This document shows, one piece after another, positions 12,342 to 23,865 of a DNA stretch of 64,000 nucleotides (the first letter of the stretch is position 1; each line of letters begins with the position of its first letter). A program made the translations under genes and the position numbers. This DNA comes from Corbicula japonica (taxonomy: Eukaryota > Mollusca > Bivalvia > Venerida > Cyrenidae), in assembly GCA_038501625.1 (NCBI GenBank), contig JAZAYU010000263.1:62001-126000 (forward strand), read 5' to 3'. The notes under the pieces are model-generated. The model did no database searches. It was given only the letters and a program-made list of their open reading frames with translations, and was not told the origin of the DNA.

Positions 12342-12489
12342 ATTGTAATATAATAAGCAACTACAGCGATATCAAATCGTACTCGATGAACCTATCAGAG
12401 GGTCAGTTTGTCAAGCTTGACAAACTGACCCTCTGATAGGTTCATCGAGTACGATTTGATATCGCTGTAGTTGCTTATTATATTACAAT
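12342..12489. repeat. Perfect 148-bp palindrome, no spacer
   Basis: The two 74-base arms are exact reverse complements and meet at the HindIII-like centre aagctt (12413-12418). The arm runs from attgtaatataataagcaac to ggtcagtttgtc. The same arm occurs again at 12482-12550 and, inverted, at 12768-12836, so it is the terminal repeat of a foldback element that has been duplicated head to head. Confidence 0.9.
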
Positions 12490-12836
12490 AACTACAGTGA
12501 TATCAAATCGTACTCGATGAACCTATCAGAGGGTCAGTTTGTCAAGCTTGAACTGGACACTGCCGCACTGGAGAGCTTTGCTCGCCCAGTATTTATATAG
12601 AACCCTATCTGTTTACCTAGCTACCGTTAATAACAAGTTAACGATAGTGTCTCTAGGGTTATATAATTATTGTAATAATGAATAGTCTGCAACCACAGCG
12701 ATAACAGGACGATACAGTGATTGTACTCGCTGACCCTATCCGCAGGCAGTGTCCAGTTCAAGCTTGACAAACTGACCCTCTGATAGGTTCATCGAGTACG
12801 ATTTGATATCGCTGTAGTTGCTTATTATATTACAGC
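12482..12836. mobile_element. Foldback (long-TIR) element
   Basis: The left arm (about 12482-12565) and right arm (about 12745-12836) are inverted copies sharing gtactcgatgaacctatcag, gtttgtcaagcttgaactgg and acactgcc. The interior has an inner, diverged inverted pair (agaaccctatc / ctagggttatat). No transposase is encoded. With the adjoining 148-bp palindrome this forms a nest of four arms. The decayed hAT-like gene starts about 350 bp downstream, and any link is conjecture. Confidence 0.75.
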
Positions 12837-13180
12837 AATGGGCGATTTGACCAATCACAATCGATTTCTTTACTATCAGCTGGATAACTCCGCCTCTCCA
12901 CGTGGTAGAATTCGCAAGTATGTCAGTGTCGTTTGATCGTATTTTGGCTCTGTCGACTGTTGATATTCTCAATTATAAGCGGATGTGTTTGACATAATGT
13001 TCTATGATTTTAACGAGATGCGATCATGAGTAATAATTTGGTTATTCTTTGTTCTGTGATTAGAAGACACACACTTCGAAAATTGTACTGCATACATGTA
13101 TGAAAATAATTGCGCGGTAATTGATTTGTTTTAAACAAATCTATTGGCAAGTTGCAGTTAGAACTTAAATTGCAAAAGAA

Positions 13181-13569
13181 ATGCATTCTGTGGCATTTAA
13201 CTGCGCTATCATCGTAACGATCAGTTCATTTTCGTCGGACACATTTTCAAGTATGCATGCGCGAAAGAACGACGACTTGTCGATTCCATCTTATTTCAAG
13301 AGAAACCGGCCTTGTGAGGCTGATGCCAACTCCATCGGGCATTCTGATCTTCAAAATTCTAGAAATGAGATCGAGATCATTCCGAATAGCCCATTAAGAG
13401 CGACTCTGACGACGCCAAGTACCCCGTCACGTCGTGAAATTACTCCGACGCCGGACGCAGTACCCCAACATGCCGAGACACTGAATCAACGCCGGCTACC
13501 TCGAACAGCCAGTTCGATCCAGTCAGGTGTCGATACTAAGTGGAAGAAAGTCTACTCCTGGTTGCAAGA
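13181..13569 (+). pseudogene. N-terminal exon of hAT/ZNF862-like gene fragment
   Basis: An open frame of about 130 codons ending at a possible donor (caagag/gttggc). The region around IPSYFKRN followed by a Ser/Thr/Pro-rich linker and TKWKKVYSWLQE resembles the N-terminal part of hAT-derived ZNF862-like proteins, before the zinc-finger/BED region. An internal ATG at 13254 (MHARKND) may be the better start. The BED finger and RNase-H-like core expected next are absent: the C-terminal part begins only 400 bp downstream, and its entry phase (1) does not match this exon's exit (0). So the locus is an internally deleted copy. The intervening DNA is a dispersed R1 repeat. Confidence 0.45.
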
Positions 13570-13661
13570 GGTTGGCAATGTTTTAAATATATATATTTAC
13601 TTAGCCTTGTGACTTGCATTAAATAAATAAAATGACTAAATTTCATGCTACTATAATAAAA

Positions 13662-13855
13662 AGGGAAATATGCATATCAGGAATCGCCACACTCATAAAA
13701 CACAGCCTCCCCCTGCAGCAAAAAGAAGAGAGGAAAATAAATGATTTGTTTGTTGATTGTTTAACAAAAAAGAGAACCGTATGGGTTAGCGTCTTGGAAC
13801 AGTCAGTGGCAAAATAATTTGCTACTGGGGGTTTAAACCAGGTTCTAGGGGTGCA
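13662..13855 (+). repeat. Dispersed repeat family R1, copy (truncated)
   Basis: It begins atatgcatatcaggaatcgc and includes aaaacacagcctcccc, gtttaacaaaaaagagaacc, cagtggcaaaataatttgc and gtttaaaccaggttct, then stops. It is the same order as the full copy at 30270-30625. It lies between the two hAT-like exons. Confidence 0.8.
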
Positions 13856-13968
13856 CTATATAATTTATAATACCTGTTTGTGTTAACTGAATACCTATTA
13901 TGATATTGTTTTTATATATATGAAGCTGTCTATATGTTTACTGGTATCGTAAATTAATTTAATTTCAG

Positions 13969-14150
13969 ATTGTGAGTGGGGGTTTTCCACCTTATCAAGA
14001 TTAAAGACAAAGCTTAGAAGCAGGCTTAAAAATTCAACATTAAATTCATTGTTAATGATATCCATGGAAGGTCCTGATGTACTGAAGTTTGATTATAATA
14101 AGGCAGTCAGCACTTGGGCCCAAGAAAAAAAGAGGCGTCTGAAAGTTTAA
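13969..14150 (+). pseudogene. hAT C-terminal dimerisation exon (ZNF862-like)
   Basis: The acceptor is aatttcag and the frame runs 60 codons to a TAA at 14148-14150. The peptide carries the hAT dimerisation signature: FSTLSRLKTKLRSRL, LLMISMEGPD, then DYNKAV.TW and a basic tail KKRRLKV. In hAT transposases and their domesticated descendants this segment is the extreme C-terminus and mediates dimer formation. No catalytic core precedes it here, so it cannot be an active transposase. It is either a relic or a domesticated fragment. Recognition of the domain is fairly secure from the motif order; assignment to ZNF862-like is from memory of the family. Confidence 0.6.
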
Positions 14151-16377
14151 TCCTAATCCTGTCAGTTGTAATGAAACACTGAGTTTGATATGTGTGAGAT
14201 ATCTTGGACAATGAAGGTGAAAAAACTAACTATACAGAGTATATAGTTGACATTGTAACTTGTTGAGATCAGATCAGTTTATGTAATTAAAACACATGTT
14301 GACATACTGTTTACGCATTGTTTCACATTATTTATGATTTTTAACTTTGTACCTTTCTTGGCTCTAGAGATAAAAAAGAACATCTATGTACAATATACAG
14401 TTGTTGCAGTAAACTTTGGTACAAATATAAAACTGTATAAAATGATAGTTAGAAAATAAATTTTCGCGAGCTTAAATCACGAACAGTCCAGCGACAAACC
14501 TTCTAAAAATCCTGGGGAGACCGTAAGTTAGGTTGCGAATATTTTTGTGAATGCATTGTTGCGATCGACGTAAAATTTAAGACTGTAACTGTTTCCGTCT
14601 CTTAAGGTACGTGAGCCTTGTGCATTTCATTGTTGACACTACTCAGTTGTGGCGGAGCCTGATCATCATTATTCTAGCAAAATTTAACCACTAATAATAC
14701 GCTCCTGCATCAAAAAGACCCAACCTAAAAGTGGAAAACCTAATTTTCTTGCATCAAAATACAAGTACCTGCATCTATTGAAATCCCTGAATATTCTGAA
14801 TTATTTGCTAATGTTTATGATATTAACTGTCACAAAGTTTAAGGAAAAAATCACACATAGTTTCATCTGTTTAAAGTAATGATATCTGTGCAGGGCAAGT
14901 TCGATTCAACCAGCGCGCAAGTCTTTCAACGCTTTCAGCGCTTTGATTAAATATTTGTATCGCGTTTTGGCGTGCTTTAATTTGAGACGAAACGTAACAC
15001 TGAGCTACGCATGGTTTCATCAAATTTCGTGAAATAATGAATACCTTCCTGTGATACAATGGGAGTTATACTTCGTCGCAGAGCGCGTGCCATATGACAA
15101 CATCGGAATACTTCTTTTATCAGCTGAGCAACATTTATTAATGGGCTTTGTTGAAACCCTCAGAAATGCCTGGATCGGTGAGGTCTGGAGTGATGTATAT
15201 TTATATTATTTTAGAAGATTTATCAGAAGAGGATATTTGCTATTTTAATGCCAACTCAAATTGGCTGTTTGTCATACTGTAAATGCCTATTTAATACGTC
15301 ACGCGCTTTATCACGTTACAAATAACATGACAAGGTCTAACAGTACTCATATTAGTTATGATATAGTTAATGTGTACATTTTTGTCTGGTTACAGATGAT
15401 ATTTCAAGACTGCAACACCATGCCAACACTATTGCTTGTTGACGGCTCAAACGGGACAGATCCAAACAATTATTTTGTCATTTATTAATATTGTTTCTAT
15501 TGGCATTGTATCCGTTAAATTTCAAAAGTACTTATTTTTATGGTTTTTTTCTGATATTATTTCAACCATTTTTAAAACATTGTCAGTTTGATTACCAGGT
15601 TTGGTTTGGAAATATGATAAGAGAAGTTATAATAGATCTAGGTCTTGTTCATACCATTGGAGAGTAAAAATGGTAAAACAAGCATTATCAGAATTTTGTA
15701 TTATTTATGAAGCAATGCCATGACGCTTAATTTGCCTATTGTGGAAATAAATCCCTTTTCTCCCATTTCACCTACGATGCATAATCAAGAACTACTATCA
15801 AACAATATTTTGTCAGATCTGAAACTCGAAACCTCCCCAGTAAGTTTAATTTGTTATTCAATCTACATACATGTAGCAAAATATTTGGAACGTTAACACA
15901 TACGAGATGTCCTCAATACAGACAATATTTTTCAGTAAAGTTTTACGTAGTGAATGTTAATAGGCATGATGTATCAGATGTCACATTAAAAACGTAAGTG
16001 GGCCAAACAGTTCATTTGATCCTGGTCTGGCTGCATATGTTTTCAGTCTGAGGCATTTAGAGATAAAGAAATAAAATGCCACATTGTTGATAATATGAGT
16101 ATACCAGGCCAAGATAATTATAACCCTTTAATGATTTTTTCTCTACCACAACCAATTTGGCGCATAAATATGGGTGTTCTATGTAGTTCCTAAACTGGCT
16201 AGGAAGATACAATCTAGTTTTATCAGCAATACTATCGAAATATGTACTTATATATAATGGCGAGCATCAAAAACTACATTAAGTAACATGTCTGAAATTT
16301 CTCTAAGCAATTTAAAGTAAGCAAAATAACAAAACTACATAACTGTTAAAACATACAATTTGTACGAAAATGTGAAA
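14151..16377. other. Non-coding stretch after hAT remnant
   Basis: No exon I would defend. A short frame at 15396-15488 follows a plausible acceptor (ggttacag) and ends in a stop, but it has no recognisable content. The rest is AT-rich unique-looking sequence. Confidence 0.5.
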
Positions 16378-16500
16378 TATGCATATCCGGAATGACCACA
16401 TGCAGGAGCCACACCCTCCCCACACAGCCTTTAAGTAGAGAGGGAAAAGATGGCATTGGTAATAAAATAATCACGTTTAAAATAGACATCACAAGCAAAG
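16378..16500 (+). repeat. R1 repeat, 5'-end copy
   Basis: Starts atatgcatatccggaatgac, followed by acaccctccccacacagcc and gagagggaaaag. A similar truncated copy is at 57184-57310. Confidence 0.7.
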
Positions 16501-16644
16501 AGAAAAAGAGTCCGATATCTCGTATACTGCCTGCTTGGCTATTATATCAATTATATCAATATTAAGTTTTATCAACTGCGATTACGTGGACTTTTCATTT
16601 CTATTGACGAAAAATGAGAAGTAGATAAAATTACCGTTGAGCTG

Positions 16645-16965
16645 ATGGGTGGGTTGGAGTTATTTCACTAAGACAATTTGTACTTGTTTTGTGATACGAG
16701 AACCTGTTGGGGCAAGTGTGAGGTTGGTGCACCCTAGAACCTGGTTTAAACCCCCAGTGGCAATTTGTTTTGCCACTGACCGTTTCAAGGCGGTATCCCC
16801 AAAGGTTCTCTTGTTTATTAATTGTTTGGGGCGTCCTATTTGAATTGACATACATATATAAAACATGCGCTCTCTCTCTCTCTCTTCCTCTCTTCTTTTT
16901 CGCTGCGTGGGGAGGCTGTGTTTTTTGAGTGTGGCGATTCCTGATATGCATATGTTGCTTTTCTA
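16645..16965 (-). repeat. R1 repeat, near full copy
   Basis: A reverse-orientation copy containing gggttggagttatttcac, ggttggtgcaccctagaac, ccagtggcaatttgttttgc, a CT microsatellite (16868-16890) and tgtggcgattcctgatatgc. It is about 90% similar by eye to the neighbour at 17095-17470. Both strands are open over short stretches, but the frames differ between copies and I see no conserved protein. Confidence 0.85.
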
Positions 16966-17094
16966 TATACAGAAAATTGTTAAATCAACCAAGCTAGTTA
17001 TTCATTGCTTCCTTTATGTCATTTAATTCCTGATCATAAATCAGCTACGTTTTGCACGCAGATAAAGTGGAAGTAATAAAATGCCCTTTTGCTT

Positions 17095-17470
17095 TGCAAT
17101 GCTATTAGCTTCTTATGTTTTATATGTTTGTGTGCTTTTGAATGCAACATTGTTGAGCCGTTAGGTGGGTTGGAGTTATTTCACCAAGACAACTCGTACT
17201 TGTTTTGTGATACGAGAAACTGTTTGGGCAAGTGTGAGGTTGGTGCACCCTAGAACCTGGTTTAAAGACCCAGTGGCAATTTGTTTTGCCAATGACCATT
17301 CCATGGCGGTATCCCCAAAGGTTCTCTTTTTCGTTAATTGTTTGTGGCGTCCTATTTGAATTGACATACTTATAACAAACATGCTCTCTTTTCCTCTCTT
17401 GTTTTTCGCTGCATGGTCAGGCTGTGTTTTGTGAGTGTGGCGATTCCTGATATGCATATATTTCTTTTTT
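17095..17470 (-). repeat. R1 repeat, most complete reverse copy
   Basis: Extends from ttgcaatgctattagcttct through gggttggagttatttcacc to gtggcgattcctgatatgca, about 375 bp. The far end (17095-17160) is shared with 30571-30625 and 48844-48898, which defines the outer limit of the element. Confidence 0.85.
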
Positions 17471-19290
17471 GTAAGTAAACAGTCCAGAAATATTGCAACA
17501 TAAGACAACGATAAATCAAATTTCTTTCCTTGAACATATTTGCATTTCTGTATTCATTGCAGAAATAAAATGTTCTAAAAAATCTTCAGTCACAACTTTG
17601 TTATTTTTCCCTTTGCTATAATATGTTTCAGAAAGAATTTAGTGAATTCAAAAACCTAATCACATTTATGAGAATGAAATCAACTACTCCAGTTCTTTAG
17701 GTCAATTGAATCTCATAAAACATTCGTAAACAAAGACACTTGTCATCGATAAACAACAATAGAAATTCAAACCATTTGCAATTACCTCCCTTAAAATTAA
17801 AAATGTAGCGTTTTTAAATCCTCTATCAATTGTTTTTTTAATTAGCAGATGATTAGTTCTTGTTGTAAAAGGTTATATTAATGAACAATTTAACTTAAAA
17901 CAACTGAGAGTTAGTACATGTTATAAAATACCATTTAAAGCGTTCCTCGTTTAATGAAAATATCTTTTCTAGAGCTTGCAATGATATTAATGATTTCAAT
18001 GAACGTAATCTTTGCATAACAGAAATTTTTTTAAAACAAGGTAATCGGTATCATAAATGAAGGAAAACCTTTTGCCAGTTTTATCGCCGATTCCCAGCAG
18101 GGGTAACAGCCTAAATGGTGGCTACCGTACTTTAAGCGAGGAATTTGGTGGCTGCTTACCAATATGGAGGACAAAATCGTGAAATTTTAAGACTTGTGCG
18201 GATATTTTCACACGGTAAGCACATTACATTCAAATATTTTCTTTAATGACATATCCCATTCGGATCTACGATGTTTACGCTTGACTCGGTTTTTTATTTG
18301 AGCTTCCTAGCTGTCCTAAAAAAAAGTTATCGAAACAAAACCTTGCAAGGTTTGTTGTGGATTTTTATTGTCCATCTCGAAAATCTGTTGTGTTTTTCAA
18401 TATCTGCTAAGACACATGCCCCAATGGAGCATGCTTACACCAAAATATGTCCAAAATAGATTGTTTTAATTTTCTGGATAAATATGTTCATGAGAAAACA
18501 TTCAATCTCTAAAAAGTTAAAGTTTAAGGTCAATTCTTGTGGCTGATGTACTTTTAGGCTTATTTGGTGGCTGCTGTCTAGTAATCTCCTACAAAGAGCC
18601 GTACCGTTCCGTACTCACACTAACACACAATGTTGGACGTAATTTGTCGAGACTAAACTAGGCTTTTTGGTGCATTTTTGCACAAAAATGCTGGGCTTAC
18701 TGTATTTATCTATCATGTATTTAAAAGACCTTACCTCCTAGGCTCATACTTTTATGTGGATTTCAGCATTGTATTGTTAATCTTAAATCAACTATGTCTG
18801 TTCCAAATATACAATAACAATATGCACTAAATCCAGGGGTTCCCTGAAAGTTCACGATCTGTCAGGAGTAGTAAATGCAACTGATTCAATTGTATCATAA
18901 AACAAAGATGTAATTTAAAGCATACATCCATGTTTCGATTCCAGTCAACTTACTATGTACATCTTGTAAACAACACTTTAAATCTGATGGGAGTGTTAAA
19001 CAGAATGAGATTATTTAACATGAAACCTTGTGACAAATGTGCACTTAGAAATCCAAATTCTGTTTCTGTGTGATGGATATAAACATTGTTGAAACTCCAG
19101 TATGATTTTGTTTACTAGGCTATGGTATCAATATATTTCTGAAGTACGACATTTGTGATTTCTAGATATTGTAATAAAATTTTCTTATCATTTCTATTCT
19201 CAGACACTTGCCAATTACGAGCATTAAGTATATAGTTTACCTTATTTATTAAATGCTTTAACATATGCATTATTTATGTATTTATTGTTT
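17471..19290. other. Non-coding; one dispersed repeat pair
   Basis: No exon is supported. 17965-18030 (ttttctagagcttgcaatga onward) matches the reverse complement of about 44145-44215. The motif tttggtggctgc occurs at about 18150 and 18560. Confidence 0.5.
17965..18030 (+). repeat. Dispersed repeat pair (partner inverted at 44145-44215)
   Basis: The shared core includes tctagagcttgcaatgat, aatgatttcaatgaacgt and atctttgca. The class is unknown. Confidence 0.55.
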
Positions 19291-19299
19291 TATTGTATT

Positions 19300-21115
19300 C
19301 TTGACCCTTTCCTCCACAGTCTTGTGAATATGTTTTGGTTTTCCTAAGACCGTTCTTAAAATTCTATTCTTTTGGTCTTGTAAATAATGAGTTGGTTACC
19401 TAAGAACGTTCTTAGATTCAATTTGTTCAGTCAATAATGTTTGGTTTCTTAAGAGTGTTCTTAAGATTCCATTCATTTAGATTTTTCAAAGTTTTGTGAT
19501 TTCCTAAGAATGTTCTTAGATTCCACTGGTTCAGTATTTTCAAAATTGTGATATCCTAAAAATGATATAAGAGTCTCAGACTTGTAAATATTGTTATTGT
19601 TTTCCTAAGAAAGTTCTAAGATTCCTTTCTTAGGATATGGGTCCTCACCAGGTGATTTCCTTAGAATGTTCTAAGATTCTCTTTGTTTAGTCAATAATGT
19701 TTTGGAGTCTTAAAAAGTTCTTAGATTACATACTTTGATTATTGTCAGAGTGTTGTGATTTCCTAAGAACGTTCTTAAATTCTTTTTGAAGAGATTTGTA
19801 AATAATGTTTTTTGTTTCAAGAGAATGTTCTTCGATTTCATTTTTAGTATTTTTAGATTCTTAGCTTCCATAAAGAAGTCTTGTTAAAATGTTTGGTTTC
19901 CTAAGAACGTCCTAAAATTTGTTTTTGTAAGAACGTTCGTAGATTCCATACTTTTGGTTTCCTTAGAACGTTCTTAGATTCCATAATTTAGTCTTGTCAA
20001 AATGTGTTTGGTTTCCTAAGAACGTTCTTAGAGTCGGATTTGTAAGAACTTATTAGATTCCATACGTTAAGTCTTTTTAAAATGTTTGGTTTTCTAAGAA
20101 CGTTGTTGGATTAGATTTCCTAAGAATTGCTTCAGATTGTTTTGTAAGATCGTCCTAAGATTCGATTTTGTAAGAACGTCCTTAGATTTGGTTTTGTAAG
20201 ATCGTCCTAAGATTCGGTTTTGTAAGAACGTTCTTAGATTTGGTTTTGTAAGATCGTCATAAGATTCGGTTTTGTAAGAACGTTCCTAGATTCCATGTGT
20301 TTGGTCATGTAAAAATGTTTGGTTTTCTAAGAACGTTTAAAGATTTGGATTTTTAAGAACATTCAAAGATTCAGTTTTGTGAGAACGTTCTTATATTTCA
20401 TAATTTAGTCTTGTTAAATTGTTTGGTTTCCTAAAACGTTCTTAGATTCGGTTTTGAAAGAACGTTCTAAGATTCCATTTCTTTAGTTTTGTTAAAATAT
20501 TTGGTTTCCTTAGAACGTTCTTATATTAAGTTTCGTAAGAACTGTTTTAGATTCAGTTTTGTAAGAACGTTCTTAGATTCGGTTTTTGTAAAAACGTTCT
20601 TAGATTCTATACGTTTTGTTTTGTTTAAATGAAATTGGTTTCCTTAGAACGTTCTTAGATTTGGTTTTGTAAAAACGTTCTAAGATTCCATTTTTTTAGT
20701 TTTATTAAAGTGTTTGGTTTCCTTAGAACGTTCTTACATTAAGTTTCGTAAGAACTGTTTTATATTCAGTTTTGTTAGAACGTTCTTAGATTCGTGTTTT
20801 AAAGAACGTTCTTAGATTCTATACGTTTGGTTTTGTTTAAATGTTTTTGTTTCCTTAGAACGTTCTTAGATTTAGTTTTGTAAGCACGTTCTTAGATTCT
20901 ATACGTTAGGTTTTGTTTAAATGTTTTGGTTTCCTTAGAACGTTCTTAGATTTGGTTTTGTAAGAACGTTCTAAGATTCCATTTTTTAGTTCTGTTAAAA
21001 TGGTTGGTTTCATAAGATTCCGTACATTTAATTACTCAGTAATGTTCTGCTGTTTTTAAGAATTCAGTTTTAGAAAGATTGGCTCCTAAGAACGTTCTTA
21101 GAGATGGGGGAATAT
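19300..21115 (+). repeat. Degenerate satellite of AAGAACGTTCTT palindromes
   Basis: About 1.8 kb of degenerate tandem repeats built on cctaagaacgttcttagatt with linkers such as cggttttgtaag and ccatacgtttggttttgtt. By eye the exact 8-mer GAACGTTC occurs about 19 times, with many one-base variants. Spacing is irregular (about 30-90 bases), with a higher-order unit in the second half. The core fits nGAAnnTTCn, the minimal heat-shock-element pair. No open frame. See findings. Confidence 0.9.
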
Positions 21116-22200
21116 TTAACGGATTTGCCTCGATACATGTTCTTAAGACTAATTTGTTTAATATGTTATATCAATAAAAATAGACAAGAAAATTCCGTGT
21201 TGTGTCTTTGACGTTGAATTCAGAGAAAGTTGATGCAGACTTAAATTATTTCTAAAATTCTAAAACTCACATAATTATATCATGCATGAGTAGGCTAACA
21301 AATGTTAAGACACATTGTTTTTAAATATTTTGGCCAAATACATGACATTATTGTAGTGTTAGCTTTTTCTGACATGTATCTGTAATGTAATACCCTGCAT
21401 GCATGACTTGATAAGACAGTACAATAGAATAGATAAGGCATTCTATGACTAGCGCTTGAATAAATCACATCGAACTATTTTTGTTTTAAACCTCAAACGT
21501 TAAGAAGTCAGTTTTCGCCATTTGCAATGTTTGCGACCCCTTAATACTACAATTATAAATCATTATCCGAGATTATTAAAGCTAGAGCTCGATAATAGGC
21601 GGTGCCTTAGTTCATATTAGTTATATTTCCTAAATGGTAATTGTTCATCATGCCTACTATTGCAACATATACAATAATATTATGATTTTAATATCGTCAA
21701 AACATATATATTGGTTATCCTATTGGCGATGTAATCCATAGTAAAAAACAGACTCAAACTGCAGGGGCCTGTGTGTGCACACTCTCCTGTAGGTCAAGTT
21801 TGAACTTATAACAAAGTCAAACACAAATTAATTTCATACGATTTTAAAAACTCCTGTAACGTTTCCATCTCATACTGCAGGGCCCAGGTTGTAGTATATT
21901 TATCCACTTTGATTATATTGCAAATAAAACTTGCTATAGTTAACTGATTATTAGGTGTCTTTGTATTTATTTTATCGATGTAGGCATGTATATTTATGAT
22001 TATCTGTGGTAGGTGTCTGGAATTTGTAAAAGGGTGCTTTCAGGCTCTAGGTCTGGTGTCAGCAACAAAATTGTATGTTACATGTATATTAGTAAGTAAT
22101 AATAGATGAATGCTGTAAGGGAGCTGTTTATATACTAAGCTCAAGTGTAGATCTTCCGAAGACAAAAAATACTTTTATACTCTTAAATTTACTCCTTAAT
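21116..22200. other. Non-coding stretch
   Basis: AT-rich sequence. The phrase actgcaggggcc / actgcagggccc occurs at about 21760 and 21875. No gene seen. Confidence 0.5.
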
Positions 22201-22212
22201 ATTTTTAAAGAC

Positions 22213-22737
22213 ATGACAGGGTGGCAGATACTCATTGTACTCCGTTGCCTTTGTTGTCAGGCGGGATGGTTTAACCCCCTGGACAGGGGCGACTTGAAGG
22301 GAGTAGTTATACTTTCAGGCGGATGTATGGACCTCCTGGATAGAACTGGTATTCAAACGCCGGCACGAGTGAAGCAAACCTCCTCATGTTTGTTAAATAT
22401 TTAAACAGATCTGAGTTGAATGTCTGTGATAAATGTACTACTCTTAACCATTTAGATATAACACCCTTTATCTTTTGTAATCCTATTTATGTAATAATTC
22501 ATAATCTTTAACCGTTTAGATAGAACTAAATTTTAAATGTGCTGCTTTATACTTTTACACATCATTTTAATATTTAACTATGCTTTTATTACAACCTCTT
22601 TACACTTGTTTTAAACTGTTAACACTTGTTGTTATAGTCGATTTAAAAGCTCCTGAGATCTTATGTTGTTTCATTGTAATTGTCTTGCCGACTCAAAATA
22701 AATCTTATTGTATTGTATTGTATTGTATGGTGCACTT
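22213..22737 (+). repeat. Probable retroposon 3' end with (ATTGT)n tail
   Basis: A unique-looking 0.5-kb block ends in actcaaaataaatcttattg followed by four ATTGT-like units (about 22708-22728). A short pentamer tail after an A-rich end is typical of some LINE or SINE 3' ends. The upstream part is more GC-rich but has no reverse-transcriptase motif. Call is tentative. Confidence 0.35.
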
Positions 22738-22884
22738 TTCTGTCGTTTTACACTGTGTAATGTACGCAAGTGTTTACCTGACACCCATGAATATTCCATA
22801 TAAAATCGTATTTTTAGCCATTGATCGACTTAACTGGTTATTTATACCGTAAATATGTTTTTTCTGATATAATTATCGCTTTAA

Positions 22885-23055
22885 AATTCGAAAATGCCCG
22901 AACATGTTAAAGTGCTAGGTAAATACTTGCGCACAATATAAAAATCGTTACGGTAATCGTAAACACCACCCACTAACAACCAATCCAAATAATCGTGAGA
23001 TTTTCCCGTTTTATTTACAACATTACATTGGTCGTCAAAAGTGAAAAAGTGAAAT
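22885..23055 (+). repeat. Dispersed repeat family R2, copy 3
   Basis: Shares aaaaatcgttacggtaatcg, caccacccactaacaac, attttcccg and acattggtcg with 1600-1830. An R1 fragment (gtgaaatatgcatttcagga) follows directly at 23052-23115. Confidence 0.65.
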
Positions 23056-23115
23056 ATGCATTTCAGGAATATACATATTAATAACAAAACACAGCATCCA
23101 CATTTAGACAAAAGT
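23052..23115 (+). repeat. R1 repeat, short 5' fragment
   Basis: gaaatatgcatttcaggaat and aacaaaacacagcatcc match the R1 left end. Confidence 0.55.
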
Positions 23116-23865
23116 ATAGGGGAAAGGTGTGTTAATTTATTTGATCAATGTTGAAAACAGATAGGCAACAAACGAGTGCATAAATTAGTACATTAGCAAA
23201 CTATTATTATTATTAGTTGAAATTTACATGTAGATGTACCAACGGTTACATGGACATTTTCTATTAAAAGTGATTTATGCTATTCACTTCCTAAAATGGC
23301 CTTTTATGATCATATAACTCGTACACATTTATAAAACTGCTGATAAACACTGTTTGCATACTCTTTGTAACTCACAGATAATCAGAATTATGTTCTTAAC
23401 TACGGACAATATATATAATTATACATTTACATTTCATATCAGTACGCAGTCAAGACCGTTGTTAACTGTATCGAAATATGAATACATTTGTAAGTAGAGT
23501 GTTGATGATAATTTTGGAAAAATACGCGTATGTCATGTATGCTGTATCTGAGCGAGATTTAGTACCAATCAGACGTTTTTGCATTTAGATTCTAAACTGG
23601 GAGAATACAAGTAATATACCAGTGACCAAACTGAATTACAGTGCCCTCCGTTTAAAGTAATGTAAGAAACACAAATCACATTAGATTTGTAACCAAAGTT
23701 AATTAATAGATTAGCTAAGACAGAGGCTATGTACACGTAACCCTTTAACGCTGTTGTCAGTCAGAATCTCATTATTTATTTAGAATTGAGAGTGGTTAAA
23801 ATTGTATTTTAACCGTTTGTTATTAAAACATGTGACGATTGAATCCTGTGACGTCAATGAAGGAA

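Noticed and set aside
16631..17508. Paired minus- and plus-strand frames with similar peptides (MHIRNRHTHKTQP and so on)
   Set aside because: They are copies of repeat R1. The frames differ in length and are broken in other copies, so there is no sign of a conserved protein.
19300..21115. Regularly spaced palindromes as a CRISPR array
   Set aside because: Spacers are not unique sequences of constant length, repeats are degenerate and the window is eukaryotic.
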